From positions 558,001-622,000 of the forward strand of contig NZ_CP110535.1 in the NCBI RefSeq assembly GCF_026104355.1: 64,000 bases of DNA, written 5' to 3'. Positions 43,036 to 52,515 of the stretch are shown here, piece after piece (positions within the stretch are counted from its first letter, which is position 1; the number at the start of each line of letters is the position of its first letter). The notes under the pieces are model-generated. The model was not told the DNA's origin, did not search any database, and saw only the letters and a program-made list of their open reading frames with translations. This DNA is from Halomonas sp. BDJS001 (GTDB lineage: Bacteria; Pseudomonadota; Gammaproteobacteria; Pseudomonadales; Halomonadaceae). Position numbers and translations under genes: made by a program.

Positions 43036-45207
43036 ATGACATTCACACGTACACCCTCACTGTTGGCGCTCGCTATTACGCTGGCTGCTTCACATTCGGT
43101 CAGCGCGGCGGATAAGTACTTCAACCGCATTGCCAGCTTCGCTATCCCCAGTAACATGACTGAGGGCGAAGATCGTAGTCGCGAAACCTCGGCGGAAATT
43201 ATCGCTGCCTCCGGCGATGGTATGACGCTGGTTTACTCGGACAGCCCGCTGGGCGTGATCGGGCGCATTGATATTAGCGACCCCGCTAATCCGCAGCCGC
43301 TGGGCAATATTGATGTCGGTGGCGAGCCCACCGCAGTGACGGTGCTCGACAATATCGCCTATGCCGGGGTGAATACCTCGGTCTCTTATAGCGAGCCTTC
43401 CGGGCAGCTGCTCACCATCGATATCGAAAGCGGTGAAATACTTGCCTCCTGCCCCTTGAATGGTCAGCCCGATAGTGTGGTGGCCTCAGCGGCGCCCGAG
43501 GGGCGTTTCGTCGCCGTGGCCATTGAGAACGAGCGCGATGAAGACGCCGGCGACGGTCGTGTGCCGCAGATGCCTGGTGGCTCTGTTGCTCTGGTGGAGA
43601 TCAATGATGCAGGAGAAGTGAACTGTAACAGCCTGCTCTACGCCGACGTGACCGGGCTTGCGGAGATCGCCCCGGAGGATCCCGAGCCGGAGTTTGTCGA
43701 TATCAATGCTTTAGGTGAGATTGCGGTCACCCTGCAAGAGAATAACCACCTGGCGGTGATCGACCATGCTGGCAAAGTGGTGTCCCACTTCAGCGCCGGG
43801 GCGGTGGATCTGGACGGGATTGATGCCAGTGATGATGGTGCGCTGCTCTTTAATGAGCAGCAGTCCCAGCGCCTGCGTGAGCCGGATGCGCTGCAGTGGA
43901 TTGACAGCGATCACTTTGCCATTGCCAACGAGGGCGATATGGATGGCGGCTCCCGGGGCTGGAGTATCTTTCATAAAAGCGGCCGCTTAGTGTATGAGTC
44001 TGGGGTGGATTTCGAGCACGCCGTGATTGAGGTTGGCCACTACCCCGATAAGCGCTCGGATGCCAAGGGCAGCGAGCCGGAAGGCATGGAGTTTGCTGTT
44101 TTTGACGGCACGCCCTATGTATTCCTGCTCTCCGAGCGGGGGTCGCTGGTGGGTGTTTACGACGTCAGCAACCCTACCGAACCGCAGCTCAGCCAACTAC
44201 TCCCCTCGGGTCTTTCCCCGGAAGGCGCGGTGGCGATTCCCAGTCGCGGCCTGCTGGCGACCGCCAACGAGACTGACCTGGGCGAAGAGGGCGGCCCGCG
44301 CTCCCATGTCATGATTTACCAGTATCAGGACTCGCCCGCGGTCTACCCCACGCTCACCTCGGCGGGCAGCGATGAGCTGATCGGCTGGGGCGCACTCTCT
44401 GGCATGGTCGCCGCTGATAGCGTGCTCTATGCGGTCAACGACAGCTTCTACAGCGCTCAGCCGCGCATTTTTACCATTGATCCTTCCACGTCACCCGCGC
44501 GGATTACCGCCGCGTTGGAGGTGACCCGTGATGGTGAGCCTGCGCTGGGGCTTGATATGGAAGGCATCACCAGCGATGGCGAAGGGGGCTTCTGGATCGC
44601 TTCCGAAGGCAATGACAAAGGGCTTGCCAACACCCTCTATCATGTTGGCGCTGACGGTGAGATTGATCAGGGTATTGCGCTCCCCGAGGTGCTTGCCCAG
44701 CAGGCACTGAAGTGGGGGTTGGAGGGCGTGACCCGGATCGATCATCAGCTCTGGCTGGCGGTGCAGCGGCCCTGGAAGGATGACCCCGAAGGCATGGCCA
44801 AGCTGCTGCGCTACGATCTCGACAGTGGCGAGTGGGGTGCTGTTCACTACCCGCTGGATCGTGTCGATGAAGGGTGGGTCGGCCTGTCTGAGATTACCGC
44901 TTACCAAGGCGACCTCTATTTGATTGAGCGCGACAACCGCATCGGCGCAGATGCCCAGGTCAAGCAGGTGACCCGGGTCGCTTTGGAAGGCTTGGCACCA
45001 GCGCCACTAGGCGGTGAGCTACCGGTGGTTGAGAAACATCTCGTGCGCGACCTGATTCCCGATCTGGCCAGCTACAATGGTTTTGTAGTGGACAAGATCG
45101 AAGGCATGGCCATCAATGAGCAGGGCTATGCCTGGCTAGTCAGCGACAACGACGGTGTCGACGACAGCAGTGGCGAGACCTACTTCTGGTCAATACCGCT
45201 GGAGTAA
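43036..45207 (+). CDS. Secreted phytase-like esterase (esterase-like activity of phytase family)
   Basis: A 723-residue exported protein. The signal peptide SLLALAITLAASHSVSAAD is cleaved after SAA or VSA. The N-terminal half is a beta-propeller-like region of repeated short units (GRIDISDPANPQPLGNIDVGGEP, VGVYDVSNPTEPQL) with acidic stretches. The C-terminal half matches the phytase-like esterase domain: LDMEGITSDGEGGFWIASEGN, GLEGVTRID and IEGMAINEQGYAWLVSDNDG. It probably acts on phosphate esters in the periplasm or outside; the substrate is unproven. A Pho-box-like site upstream and a terminator downstream suggest a single-gene unit. Confidence 0.83.
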   Translation: MTFTRTPSLLALAITLAASHSVSAADKYFNRIASFAIPSNMTEGEDRSRETSAEIIAASGDGMTLVYSDSPLGVIGRIDISDPANPQPLGNIDVGGEPTAVTVLDNIAYAGVNTSVSYSEPSGQLLTIDIESGEILASCPLNGQPDSVVASAAPEGRFVAVAIENERDEDAGDGRVPQMPGGSVALVEINDAGEVNCNSLLYADVTGLAEIAPEDPEPEFVDINALGEIAVTLQENNHLAVIDHAGKVVSHFSAGAVDLDGIDASDDGALLFNEQQSQRLREPDALQWIDSDHFAIANEGDMDGGSRGWSIFHKSGRLVYESGVDFEHAVIEVGHYPDKRSDAKGSEPEGMEFAVFDGTPYVFLLSERGSLVGVYDVSNPTEPQLSQLLPSGLSPEGAVAIPSRGLLATANETDLGEEGGPRSHVMIYQYQDSPAVYPTLTSAGSDELIGWGALSGMVAADSVLYAVNDSFYSAQPRIFTIDPSTSPARITAALEVTRDGEPALGLDMEGITSDGEGGFWIASEGNDKGLANTLYHVGADGEIDQGIALPEVLAQQALKWGLEGVTRIDHQLWLAVQRPWKDDPEGMAKLLRYDLDSGEWGAVHYPLDRVDEGWVGLSEITAYQGDLYLIERDNRIGADAQVKQVTRVALEGLAPAPLGGELPVVEKHLVRDLIPDLASYNGFVVDKIEGMAINEQGYAWLVSDNDGVDDSSGETYFWSIPLE

Positions 45208-45230
45208 TGGCGTAGTGGTTCAGTTGCAAT

Positions 45231-45255
45231 GGGCAGCCCAGTGGCTGCCCATTTT
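45231..45255 (+). terminator. Intrinsic terminator of the phytase-like gene
   Basis: GGGCAGCC (45231-45238) pairs with GGCTGCCC (45243-45250) around a 4-base loop, followed by ATTTTG. Confidence 0.8.
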
Positions 45256-45451
45256 GCATGGTAGGTAAAAAAAGTAGGTAGACAATGGTAGGTAGAAAAC
45301 AGAGCTGGGCGGGAGCTCTGTGCGCCTAACGCGCTGGTCGGCGAGAGCCTGCAAGACTGGAAAGCGACACCGCCAATACCCGCTGCCACCAGCACCACCA
45401 GGCGTCAAGCAGCGGTAGAAAGGACAGCATGAGAGGTAATCAACGGATATA
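45256..45451. other. Intergenic region between convergent units
   Basis: No supportable gene. It has a CAGAGCT/AGCTCTG stem at 45300-45320 and a GTAGGTA triplet repeat near 45261-45294. Scattered frames do not resemble known proteins. Confidence 0.5.
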
Positions 45452-45479
45452 AAAAAGCGCTGAAAAATCAGCGCTTTTT
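45452..45479 (-). terminator. Intrinsic terminator of cstA (bidirectional)
   Basis: AAAAAGCGCTGA (45452-45463) and TCAGCGCTTTTT (45468-45479) form a perfect stem with A/T tracts on both sides, so it can act on either strand. It lies 37 bases after the cstA stop. Confidence 0.8.
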
Positions 45480-45516
45480 AGCTATCGAGCGGCACCTGGG
45501 GCCGGGTAGCGACGGG

Positions 45517-46986
45517 TTATTTCGCGACGGTGGTGGCGAAAGTTTCGTTTGTGCGGAAGTTGTCGGCGGGTTCATCTACCGCAAAGGTCGCCCGGCTCAA
45601 GCGGCGTACACGCTTCATAAACAGGGCAATGCAGAGCAGTGTGCCCAGTGCCGCCACCACATAGCTTAGCTGCAGCGGCAGACCAAAGCCGATCGGCGCG
45701 TAGGCTAAGTAGGTGAACGTTGCCATGGTCATGAAGGTAGCAGGGATCGAGGTGATCCAGTGAGGCTTACGCGATAGCACCAGGTACATGGTACCTACCC
45801 ATAGCGCGATCACGGCGGTGGTTTGGTTGGCCCAGGAGAAGTAGCGCCACAGCAGCGTGAAGTCCATATGGGTGAGCGCGTAGGAGACTACAAAAAGTGG
45901 CAATGCAATCAGAATCCGCTTAACGATGGGCTTCTGCTCCACTTTCAGGTAGTCGGCAATGATCATTCGGGCACTGCGGAAAGCGGTATCGCCCGAGGTG
46001 ATCGGCAGCACAATAACGCCGAGTACCGCCAGGGTGCCGCCGATCGCGCCCAGCATAGTGGTAGACACTTCGCTGACCACCGCGGCAGGGCCACCTGCTG
46101 CCAGTACATCAGAGAGTGACTGGTCGCCGTAGAACAGGCTCATGGCGGCGGCCGCCCAGATCATTGCGATAATGCCTTCGGTGATCATCATGCCGTAGAA
46201 GATTTTGCGCCCATTGGTTTCGTTTTGCGTGGTGCGCGAGATGATCGGCGTTTGGGTGGCGTGAAAACCGGAAAGCGCACCGCAGGAGATGGTTAAAAAC
46301 AGCAGCGGGAAGATCGGCGCAGCGTCGGGGTGCATGTTCTGGAACGAGAGCTCGGGGATCGGAGCACCGGTGACCACCAGGCCAATACCGATACCTGCAG
46401 CGCTGAACAGCAGCAGGGCGCCAAAGTAGGGGTAGATACGGCCAATGACTTTATCAATTGGCAGCAGCGTGGCGATCAGGTAGTAAATAAAGATAGCGAC
46501 GATAATCAGCGTCAACGACAGCGAGGTCATATTGGCCAGCAGCGCCGCGGGGGAGGTCACAAAGACCGTACCGACCAGCAGAAGCAGCAGAATCGCGAAG
46601 CCATTGACGACGTGCTTCATCGCTTTACCCAGAAACTTGCCGGCCAGTTGCGGTAAATGGGCACCGTGGTTACGGATCGAGATCATACCAGTCAGGTAAT
46701 CATGCACGGCACCAGCAAAGATGCAGCCAATCACAATCCACACAAAGGCGACCGGGCCATACAGCGCGCCGAGGATCGGGCCAAAAATAGGGCCAACGCC
46801 GGCAATGTTCAGTAACTGGATAAGCGAGTTGCGCGTGGTGTTCATCGGCACATAGTCGATGTTGTCGCGCATGCTGAAGGCGGGCGTCTGGCGTTTACGG
46901 TTAGTCACAAACACGCGCTCAACGAACTTCCCATAGGTAAAGTAGCCCGCTATGAGCAGCAGGATCGATACAATAAAGGTGATCAT
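45517..46986 (-). CDS. cstA: CstA-family carbon starvation protein / peptide or pyruvate permease
   Basis: A 489-residue inner-membrane permease of the CstA family with about 13 helices. Family motifs are PMNTTRNSLIQLLNIAGVGPIFGPILGALYG (start of the domain), VHDYLTGMISIRNHGAHLP, LSGFHATQTPIISRTT and ITSGDTAFRSARMII. It is shorter than E. coli CstA (701 residues) and resembles the compact CstA group. Known members import peptides or pyruvate. No YbdD/YjiX partner gene is seen downstream. Confidence 0.88.
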   Translation of the reverse strand: MITFIVSILLLIAGYFTYGKFVERVFVTNRKRQTPAFSMRDNIDYVPMNTTRNSLIQLLNIAGVGPIFGPILGALYGPVAFVWIVIGCIFAGAVHDYLTGMISIRNHGAHLPQLAGKFLGKAMKHVVNGFAILLLLLVGTVFVTSPAALLANMTSLSLTLIIVAIFIYYLIATLLPIDKVIGRIYPYFGALLLFSAAGIGIGLVVTGAPIPELSFQNMHPDAAPIFPLLFLTISCGALSGFHATQTPIISRTTQNETNGRKIFYGMMITEGIIAMIWAAAAMSLFYGDQSLSDVLAAGGPAAVVSEVSTTMLGAIGGTLAVLGVIVLPITSGDTAFRSARMIIADYLKVEQKPIVKRILIALPLFVVSYALTHMDFTLLWRYFSWANQTTAVIALWVGTMYLVLSRKPHWITSIPATFMTMATFTYLAYAPIGFGLPLQLSYVVAALGTLLCIALFMKRVRRLSRATFAVDEPADNFRTNETFATTVAK

Positions 46987-47117
46987 CTAAGGTACCTAGA
47001 GCAGTAAAGGGATGGGCGAGCATGCCAATGAGCACACAAGCAGGCACTTCTTAAGCAGGGCTGAATTTACAGATAAGTGCTATAAAATCACAGTTAGACT
47101 TTAGTGGGCCGTAAACA

Positions 47118-47146
47118 AAAAACGGACAGCCATAGCTGCCCGTTTT
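47118..47146 (-). terminator. Terminator-like hairpin downstream of sodC
   Basis: AAAACGGACAGC pairs with GCTGCCCGTTTT (one mismatch) around CATA. On the minus strand it is followed by TTTTTG. It lies about 70 bases after the sodC stop. Confidence 0.65.
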
Positions 47147-47214
47147 CCCTTATCAGCAGCGTCTGATGTTACGACCCCGCTTTTACCAATGAGCTTTTTT
47201 TAAAGTCTCACGTA

Positions 47215-47766
47215 TTAAGATTCCACGACGCCACAGGCCATACGGGTGCCGCCGCCGCCAAGATGGGGCTCATCTTTGTAGGTGTCGCCACCTTCATGAA
47301 TCATGATGCTGCGACCCGGCATATCTTCCATGCTCAGGCGCGGCGCCAAAACCGGTAGGTTAGCTTCGCCATCTTCATTAACGGTCAGCACAGGGAGGTC
47401 GCCCAGATGGCCTTCGCCATAGGGGCCCTGGTGGGTGCCGGTTTCTTCGGGGTCATAGTGACCGCCCGCCGCGAAAGCCGCGGTCATTTCGCCGTCGTCA
47501 TTCTCGGCAGGATCACAGCTGGCGTTCTGGTGAACGTGAAAACCGTAAACACCGGGTTCAAGATCCGTTAGCGAAGGGGTCAGCAGTAAGCCGTGATCCG
47601 TATGCTCAAGGGATACGGTACCGATTGACTCTTCATTACCCTCGGTGCTGACTTTATGCATCTCGACATCAAGCGTTTCATTCGCTTGTGCCGCTGAGGT
47701 AGCGAGCAGCAGCGAGGCGGCAATAGCGGTAAGCGGTGTTGAGAAACGTATAGTTGAATAGCGCAT
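47215..47766 (-). CDS. sodC: Periplasmic Cu/Zn superoxide dismutase
   Basis: Converts superoxide to oxygen and peroxide in the periplasm. It has 183 residues; the signal peptide LTAIAASLLLATSAAQANE is cleaved after AQA. Metal ligand motifs are YGFHVHQNASC, GGHYDP, GPYGEGHLGDLP (bridging His and zinc Asp) and IMIHEGGDTY. The disulfide Cys pair is in NASC and MACGVVES. The ribosome site GGAAGGAGATCACC is strong. Confidence 0.95.
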   Translation of the reverse strand: MRYSTIRFSTPLTAIAASLLLATSAAQANETLDVEMHKVSTEGNEESIGTVSLEHTDHGLLLTPSLTDLEPGVYGFHVHQNASCDPAENDDGEMTAAFAAGGHYDPEETGTHQGPYGEGHLGDLPVLTVNEDGEANLPVLAPRLSMEDMPGRSIMIHEGGDTYKDEPHLGGGGTRMACGVVES

Positions 47767-47850
47767 GGTGATCTCCTTCCGAATCCATGGAAACGCTGTG
47801 GCAGCGTTGCTTATTCAAGGTAGCTGGCGAGCCGTTACTTCGCCACCCGC

Positions 47851-49020
47851 CTAGCGAGAATCTGCTGAGATATGTTGTAAATTCAGTAAAGTAGCCGTTA
47901 GTGCTTGCGTCCGCGGCACCAGCGTATCGAGTAAGCAGTACTCCTCATCAGTATGCATTTTCGCACCGACCGGGCCGAGGCCACATAGAGTGGGAATGCC
48001 TAAGCTGGCCGTCCAGCCCGCATCGGAACAGCCGCCGGTAAATTCGCCATCAACCGCAAAACCGATCGCTTTAGCTTGCGATTGATAAAGCGCAAACAGC
48101 GCGCTGCTCATACGCTCTTCAAGCGGGAAGAACTCCGACGTCTGCTCAATGGTGGCTAGCGTGCCGGGAATCTCAGGTTCGGCGATTATCGCCTCAATGG
48201 CTAGATAAAGCTGGTCACGTTGCGCTGTGGTGACAAAACGGATATCCAACTGCGCGGAGGCAGAAGGCGCGACGGTATTGCGTGATACCCCGCCGGTGAT
48301 GGTGCCCACATTGGTGGTAATGCCTGCCTCGTAATCGGTCAAGGCGTGCAGTCTGATGATTTTTTGGGCGAGCGCTTCGATGGCGCTGGCGCCATCGGCA
48401 TGGCTAACGCCAGAGTGGGCGGCTTTGCCGGTGACGTTGATCAAAAAACCAGCACCTCCTTTACGCCCCGTCACCACATTGCCGCTGATGCGCCCAGGCT
48501 CGACGTTCAAGACGCCGCGAGCCCCCTCAGCGGCAGCTTCAATAAACGCCCGCCCATCCGGCGAGCCTATCTCCTCGTCGGCGGTAAACAGCGCGCGAAC
48601 GGGTAGCGGGCAGTTGGGCAAACGGCTTAACGCGCGTAGCACAAAGCAGTTCATCACCAGACCGCTTTTCATATCGGCCACGCCAGGGCCAAAGCCAAGG
48701 TTCTCTTTTTGCGTATAGCCTCGGCTTGCCACGGTGCCGGTCGGAAAAACCGTATCCCGGTGGCCCATAAGTAGCGCATGGCCTTGGCCAGCCTCACCCA
48801 GTTGGGCCTCTAAAATATCGCCTGAGTTGGGGCGTTGGTGGCGTATCACCGTGATGCCATCCTGTTCGAGCCACTGGGTAATCAGGTCGGCCACCGCATC
48901 CGTGCCCGCTTTGTCATAGCTGTTGGAATCGATATTGACCAGGGCCTCCAGGCAGTCAACCATTGCCTGCTGCTGCCCCTCTAGCCAATCGCAGGCTTGT
49001 CGTATTAGTGGCTCTTGCAT
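47851..49020 (-). CDS. M20 family metallopeptidase (glutamate carboxypeptidase-like)
   Basis: A 389-residue zinc peptidase of the M20A/CPG2 type. Metal and catalytic motifs are LLMGHRDTVFPTG (His, Asp), GPGVADMKSG, FTADEEIGSPDGRAFIE (catalytic Glu) and NVEPGRISGNVVTGRKG, with a C-terminal His in GAKMHTDEEYCLLDTL. The dimerisation domain sits between, with GKAAHSGVSHADGASAIEA. It overlaps the upstream M20 dipeptidase gene by 16 bases at the end of the dipeptide transporter operon, so it likely cleaves imported peptides or N-acylated amino acids. Confidence 0.88.
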   Translation of the reverse strand: MQEPLIRQACDWLEGQQQAMVDCLEALVNIDSNSYDKAGTDAVADLITQWLEQDGITVIRHQRPNSGDILEAQLGEAGQGHALLMGHRDTVFPTGTVASRGYTQKENLGFGPGVADMKSGLVMNCFVLRALSRLPNCPLPVRALFTADEEIGSPDGRAFIEAAAEGARGVLNVEPGRISGNVVTGRKGGAGFLINVTGKAAHSGVSHADGASAIEALAQKIIRLHALTDYEAGITTNVGTITGGVSRNTVAPSASAQLDIRFVTTAQRDQLYLAIEAIIAEPEIPGTLATIEQTSEFFPLEERMSSALFALYQSQAKAIGFAVDGEFTGGCSDAGWTASLGIPTLCGLGPVGAKMHTDEEYCLLDTLVPRTQALTATLLNLQHISADSR

Positions 49021-50426
49021 GACGCTCGCTCCTTATGAATCTCTGCACCTTGGGCACTCAAATCCCAGAATAGCCCCGCCATTAATATAAGCGCTTCTGA
49101 GGCAATGCTTCCCAACAGGTGTTCGTCGGGGGCGTGTTGCGAACAGGAGGGGTAGGAGTGGGGAACCCATAGTGTGGGTAAGCCCAGCGTCTCGGCAAAT
49201 ACGTCGTTGGGTAATGAACCGCCCAAGTTAGGCAGTAGCGTGGGGGTTTTATGGGTCGATAGCTGCATTGAGGTTAACGCCCAGCTCACCCAGGGGTCTT
49301 CAGGATCAAGCCGCGTCGCATTCATCTGTGACATGCGCGCTGCGCTCACTTTAATATCGTGATAGCCGTGTTGATCCAGGTGGTGGCGCAAATGGGCTAA
49401 AAAGTTATCCTGGTCGCTGCCCACCACATAACGCAGCTGGCAGTGGGCGTAGGCGTGGGGGGGAATCGCATTGGCCGGGGCGTCCGGGTTGCCTGCCTTC
49501 ATGGCGAGCACTTCTAGCGTGTTCCAGCCAAACAGGCGCTCAGCGGGGGATAGCCCTGGCTCCCCCCAGTCGGTGTCGATGGCGGGTGCATTGTCACCAA
49601 CCCCTACCTCGAGTAAGGCAAGCGCTTGGCGCACGGCGTCGGGTATAGGCGCTGGGCGTAACCCTTCAATCTGGATCACCCCATTGGCGTCTACCAAGGT
49701 GGCAATTGCATTGGTTAACCGCACGGCAGGGTTTTTGAGCACGCCGCCCCAGTTACCCGAGTGGTGGGCGCCTTCACGGGCCTGGAGTTTAAGGTCAAAA
49801 TTGAAGGAACCCCGTGAACCTAAAAACAGCGTGGGGGCGTCAGCGTTCAAACGGGGGCCATCCGAACCGATAAACACATCGGCCGCCAGCCGCTCGCGAT
49901 AGCGGTGGCAGACCTCTTTTAGCCCCGGTGAACCGGTCTCTTCGCCCATCTCCAGCACCAGCTTCACGTTATAGCTCAGACGCCCGCCGTTGGCTTTTAT
50001 CACACAGCCCAGGGCGGCTAAATTAATCGTGTGCTGGCCTTTGTTATCGGCGGTGCCACGGCCATACCAGCGATCCCCCTGCTGGGTGATTTGCCAAGGT
50101 GACAGCCCGTCGGCCCACTGGTCATCATAGCCACGTATTACATCGCCATGGCCGTAGGTTAATACGCTGAAGGCGGCCTCTGGCTCAACTCTTTCCGCGA
50201 TAAGAAAGGGCCCAAACCCTGCCACCGGATTATCGACGATTTCCCATGTAAAACCGAGCTGCTCGATGTCCGGAATAATCTGTTCAGTGAGGTAGCCGTG
50301 AAGCTCCGCCAGCCGATTGGGTTCCTGGCTTTCACTGCGGATGGCAATACGCGGGGCAAGCTGAGCATAAAACTCACCACTATCAAAATAGGCTTTGGCA
50401 TTGTCTAAGGCGTGTTGGCGCGACAT
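49005..50426 (-). CDS. M20 family dipeptidase
   Basis: A 473-residue zinc peptidase, larger M20 type. Motifs are VLTYGHGDVI (His, Asp), WYGRGTADNKGQHTINL, LVLEMGEETGSPGLKEV (catalytic Glu) and FIGSDGPRL. The C-terminal YPSCSQHAPDEHL carries the last metal His. It starts MSRQHALDNAKAYFDS with AAAGGAAT upstream. It follows the transporter ATPase gene by 38 bases and overlaps the next peptidase, supporting a peptide-use operon. Confidence 0.88.
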   Translation of the reverse strand: MSRQHALDNAKAYFDSGEFYAQLAPRIAIRSESQEPNRLAELHGYLTEQIIPDIEQLGFTWEIVDNPVAGFGPFLIAERVEPEAAFSVLTYGHGDVIRGYDDQWADGLSPWQITQQGDRWYGRGTADNKGQHTINLAALGCVIKANGGRLSYNVKLVLEMGEETGSPGLKEVCHRYRERLAADVFIGSDGPRLNADAPTLFLGSRGSFNFDLKLQAREGAHHSGNWGGVLKNPAVRLTNAIATLVDANGVIQIEGLRPAPIPDAVRQALALLEVGVGDNAPAIDTDWGEPGLSPAERLFGWNTLEVLAMKAGNPDAPANAIPPHAYAHCQLRYVVGSDQDNFLAHLRHHLDQHGYHDIKVSAARMSQMNATRLDPEDPWVSWALTSMQLSTHKTPTLLPNLGGSLPNDVFAETLGLPTLWVPHSYPSCSQHAPDEHLLGSIASEALILMAGLFWDLSAQGAEIHKERASCKSH

Positions 50427-50464
50427 AACTATTCCTTTTAACGTGAGGCGTTAATTAACAGCTG

Positions 50465-51469
50465 TTAGGCAAAGTGGCAGGCGACACGCGCCTGATTGCC
50501 CTGACGAGTCGCCTGATCAGACGTCTGAGCAATAGCGCTCAGCGTTGGCGCCTGCTGTGAGCATGTGGGCTGAGCAACGGGGCATCGAGGATGAAAGGCA
50601 CAGCCCGAAGGTGGCTGTGTAGGGTCGGGTTGCCCCGCCCCAAGGCCGATATCCGGTACTCCCAATCCAGGTTCTGGGGTCAGCGCAGAAGCCAACAGCG
50701 CTTGGGTGTAAGGGTGGCGAGGCGCGGTGAAGATTTGTTCACGAGTACCCTCTTCGACAATTTGGCCCAGGTACATCACCGCCAGCCGATCCGCTAGGTG
50801 CTCAACCACGGCAAGGTCGTGACTAATAAACAGGTAGGTAAGGCCAAATTCATCCTTAAGGTCGAGCAGGAGATTGAGAATCTGGGCCTGAACCGACACA
50901 TCCAGTGCGGAAGTGGGTTCGTCACAAATCACCAGGTCAGGACGCATAATCAGCGCTCGGGCAATCGCCACCCGCTGGCGCTGCCCGCCAGACATTTGCC
51001 CTGGGTATTGCTGGGCCGCGCGTTTGGGCAGCCCGACCATATCGAGCATCTCCTCGACTTTTACGGCCTGCTCCTTGGGGGTGCCAATGGCATGAATACG
51101 CAGCGGCAGGCCAACGATCTGGGCAATCCGCTGGCGGGGATTAAGTGACGAATAAGGATCCTGGAAAATCGGCTGTATATGGCGGGCCAGTGCCTTTTGG
51201 TTAGCGTTAACAATCGCTTTGCCATTGATCAGCACATCGCCTGCGCTAGGGAGCGTCAGCCCCAGCAGCATTTTGGCCAGGGTACTTTTACCGCAGCCTG
51301 ATTCGCCCACCAGCCCCATCACCTGACCGCGGGGAACGCGCAGCGATACATTATTGACGGCTTTTAAGGTACGGCTTTTATGCAGCATCCCGCCGCCCAG
51401 TTTGAATGTTTTGGACAGCGCGCAGAGCTCAAGGGCAAGCGGGTCAAGAGGGATTTCGGCACTGCTCAT
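50465..51469 (-). CDS. dppF: Dipeptide/oligopeptide ABC transporter ATPase (DppF-like)
   Basis: A 334-residue ATPase of the nickel/peptide importer class. Walker A is [10 protein letters not shown]-loop PIFQDPYSSLNPRQ, signature QMSGGQRQRVAIAR and Walker B DLVICDEPTSALDVS. The C-terminal oligopeptide-transporter extension has the cysteine motif GCAFHPRCPVAQPTC, typical of these ATPases and often binding an Fe-S cluster. ATG 51469 overlaps the dppD stop as ATGA with AGGAGGT upstream. The longer frame to 51580 is not used. Confidence 0.9.
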   Translation of the reverse strand: MSSAEIPLDPLALELCALSKTFKLGGGMLHKSRTLKAVNNVSLRVPRGQVMGLVGESGCGKSTLAKMLLGLTLPSAGDVLINGKAIVNANQKALARHIQPIFQDPYSSLNPRQRIAQIVGLPLRIHAIGTPKEQAVKVEEMLDMVGLPKRAAQQYPGQMSGGQRQRVAIARALIMRPDLVICDEPTSALDVSVQAQILNLLLDLKDEFGLTYLFISHDLAVVEHLADRLAVMYLGQIVEEGTREQIFTAPRHPYTQALLASALTPEPGLGVPDIGLGAGQPDPTQPPSGCAFHPRCPVAQPTCSQQAPTLSAIAQTSDQATRQGNQARVACHFA

Positions 51470-52515
51470 AGTATTACCTCCTGAGCGTTTATCGTTGCCG
51501 GGTTGGCCAGCTGATGGGCAAAGTGGCAGCGCGATAGGTGTCCGTCGGCGACGGTTTGTAAGGGTGGAGTGGAGTGACAACGCTCATCCGCATGGTCGCA
51601 GCGATTACAGAAGGCACAGCCCTCGACCTTATCTACCAAGCTGGGTACTACCCCTGGAATGGCCTGCAAACGGCTGCCCGGCAGCGTTTTGCCAGGTGTC
51701 GGTATGCAGCGCAGTAATCCTTGGGTATAGGGGTGGCTGGGAGCGTGAAAAAGCGCCTGGGCAGAGGCGGTTTCAATCACCTCACCGGCATACATCACGG
51801 CAACACGGTCGGCAATGCGGGCAACGACGCCCAGGTCGTGGGTAATGAAGATAACCGCGGTACCAAACTCCTGCTGTAAGTCGCGTAGCAGGTGCAGAAT
51901 TTGCGCCTGAATCGTCACGTCCAGCGCTGTGGTGGGCTCATCGGCGATGATCAGGTCGGGTTCACACATCAGCGCCATGGCAATCATCACTCGCTGGCGC
52001 AGCCCGCCCGAGAGTTGGTGAGGGTATTGGCGCATACGCTCTTCGGCGGCGCTGATACCCACCCGCTTGAGTAAATAGAGCGCACGGTCGTGGGCGGCTT
52101 TACGCGATACCCGCTGGTGACGGCGCAACGCTTCGCAGAGCTGATTACCCAGGGTGTAGGCGGGGTTGAGGGCGGTCATGGGCTCCTGGAAAATCATCGC
52201 CATGCGCGCACCGCGCAGGTTGCTGCGCTCGTGCTCAGACACCGTGAGCAGATCAACGCCGTCAAAGTTGAGACAGTCGGCGTTGATCTGCGCTTTGCGC
52301 GGTAGCAGGCCCATCAATGCCAGCGAGGTCATGGATTTGCCACACCCAGACTCGCCTACCAGGCAGAGCATTTCACCGCGCTCAACGTGAAAGTCGATGC
52401 CCCGCACGGCGTGAAGCGTGCCTTTGGCGACGGGTAAATCAACACGTAGCTGTTTTACGCTCAGTAGTGGTGGGGCTGGCGCTGTTGAACGCTCAACGGA
52501 TGATTGATTACTCAT
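51466..52515 (-). CDS. dppD: Dipeptide/oligopeptide ABC transporter ATPase (DppD-like)
   Basis: A 349-residue partner ATPase. Walker [11 protein letters not shown]-loop [15 protein letters not shown], signature [13 protein letters not shown] and Walker [16 protein letters not shown] are intact. The C-terminal motif [15 protein letters not shown] matches the oligopeptide ATPase extension. It overlaps dppC by 8 bases and dppF by 4. Confidence 0.9.
   Translation of the reverse strand: MSNQSSVERSTAPAPPLLSVKQLRVDLPVAKGTLHAVRGIDFHVERGEMLCLVGESGCGKSMTSLALMGLLPRKAQINADCLNFDGVDLLTVSEHERSNLRGARMAMIFQEPMTALNPAYTLGNQLCEALRRHQRVSRKAAHDRALYLLKRVGISAAEERMRQYPHQLSGGLRQRVMIAMALMCEPDLIIADEPTTALDVTIQAQILHLLRDLQQEFGTAVIFITHDLGVVARIADRVAVMYAGEVIETASAQALFHAPSHPYTQGLLRCIPTPGKTLPGSRLQAIPGVVPSLVDKVEGCAFCNRCDHADERCHSTPPLQTVADGHLSRCHFAHQLANPATINAQEVIL

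Noticed and set aside
45326-45432. Minus-strand 35-codon frame with WWCWW (MLSFLPLLDAWWCWW start), followed by a CAGAGCT/AGCTCTG stem and TTTT, looking like a trp attenuator
   Set aside because: No ribosome site, only 20 bases between it and the cstA terminator for a promoter, and no biosynthetic gene downstream; the opposing phytase-like gene ends there. Most likely chance, though a trans-acting leader RNA cannot be excluded.
47118-47146. Riboswitch between cstA and sodC
   Set aside because: The structure is a simple hairpin with flanking A/T runs after sodC, explained by termination.
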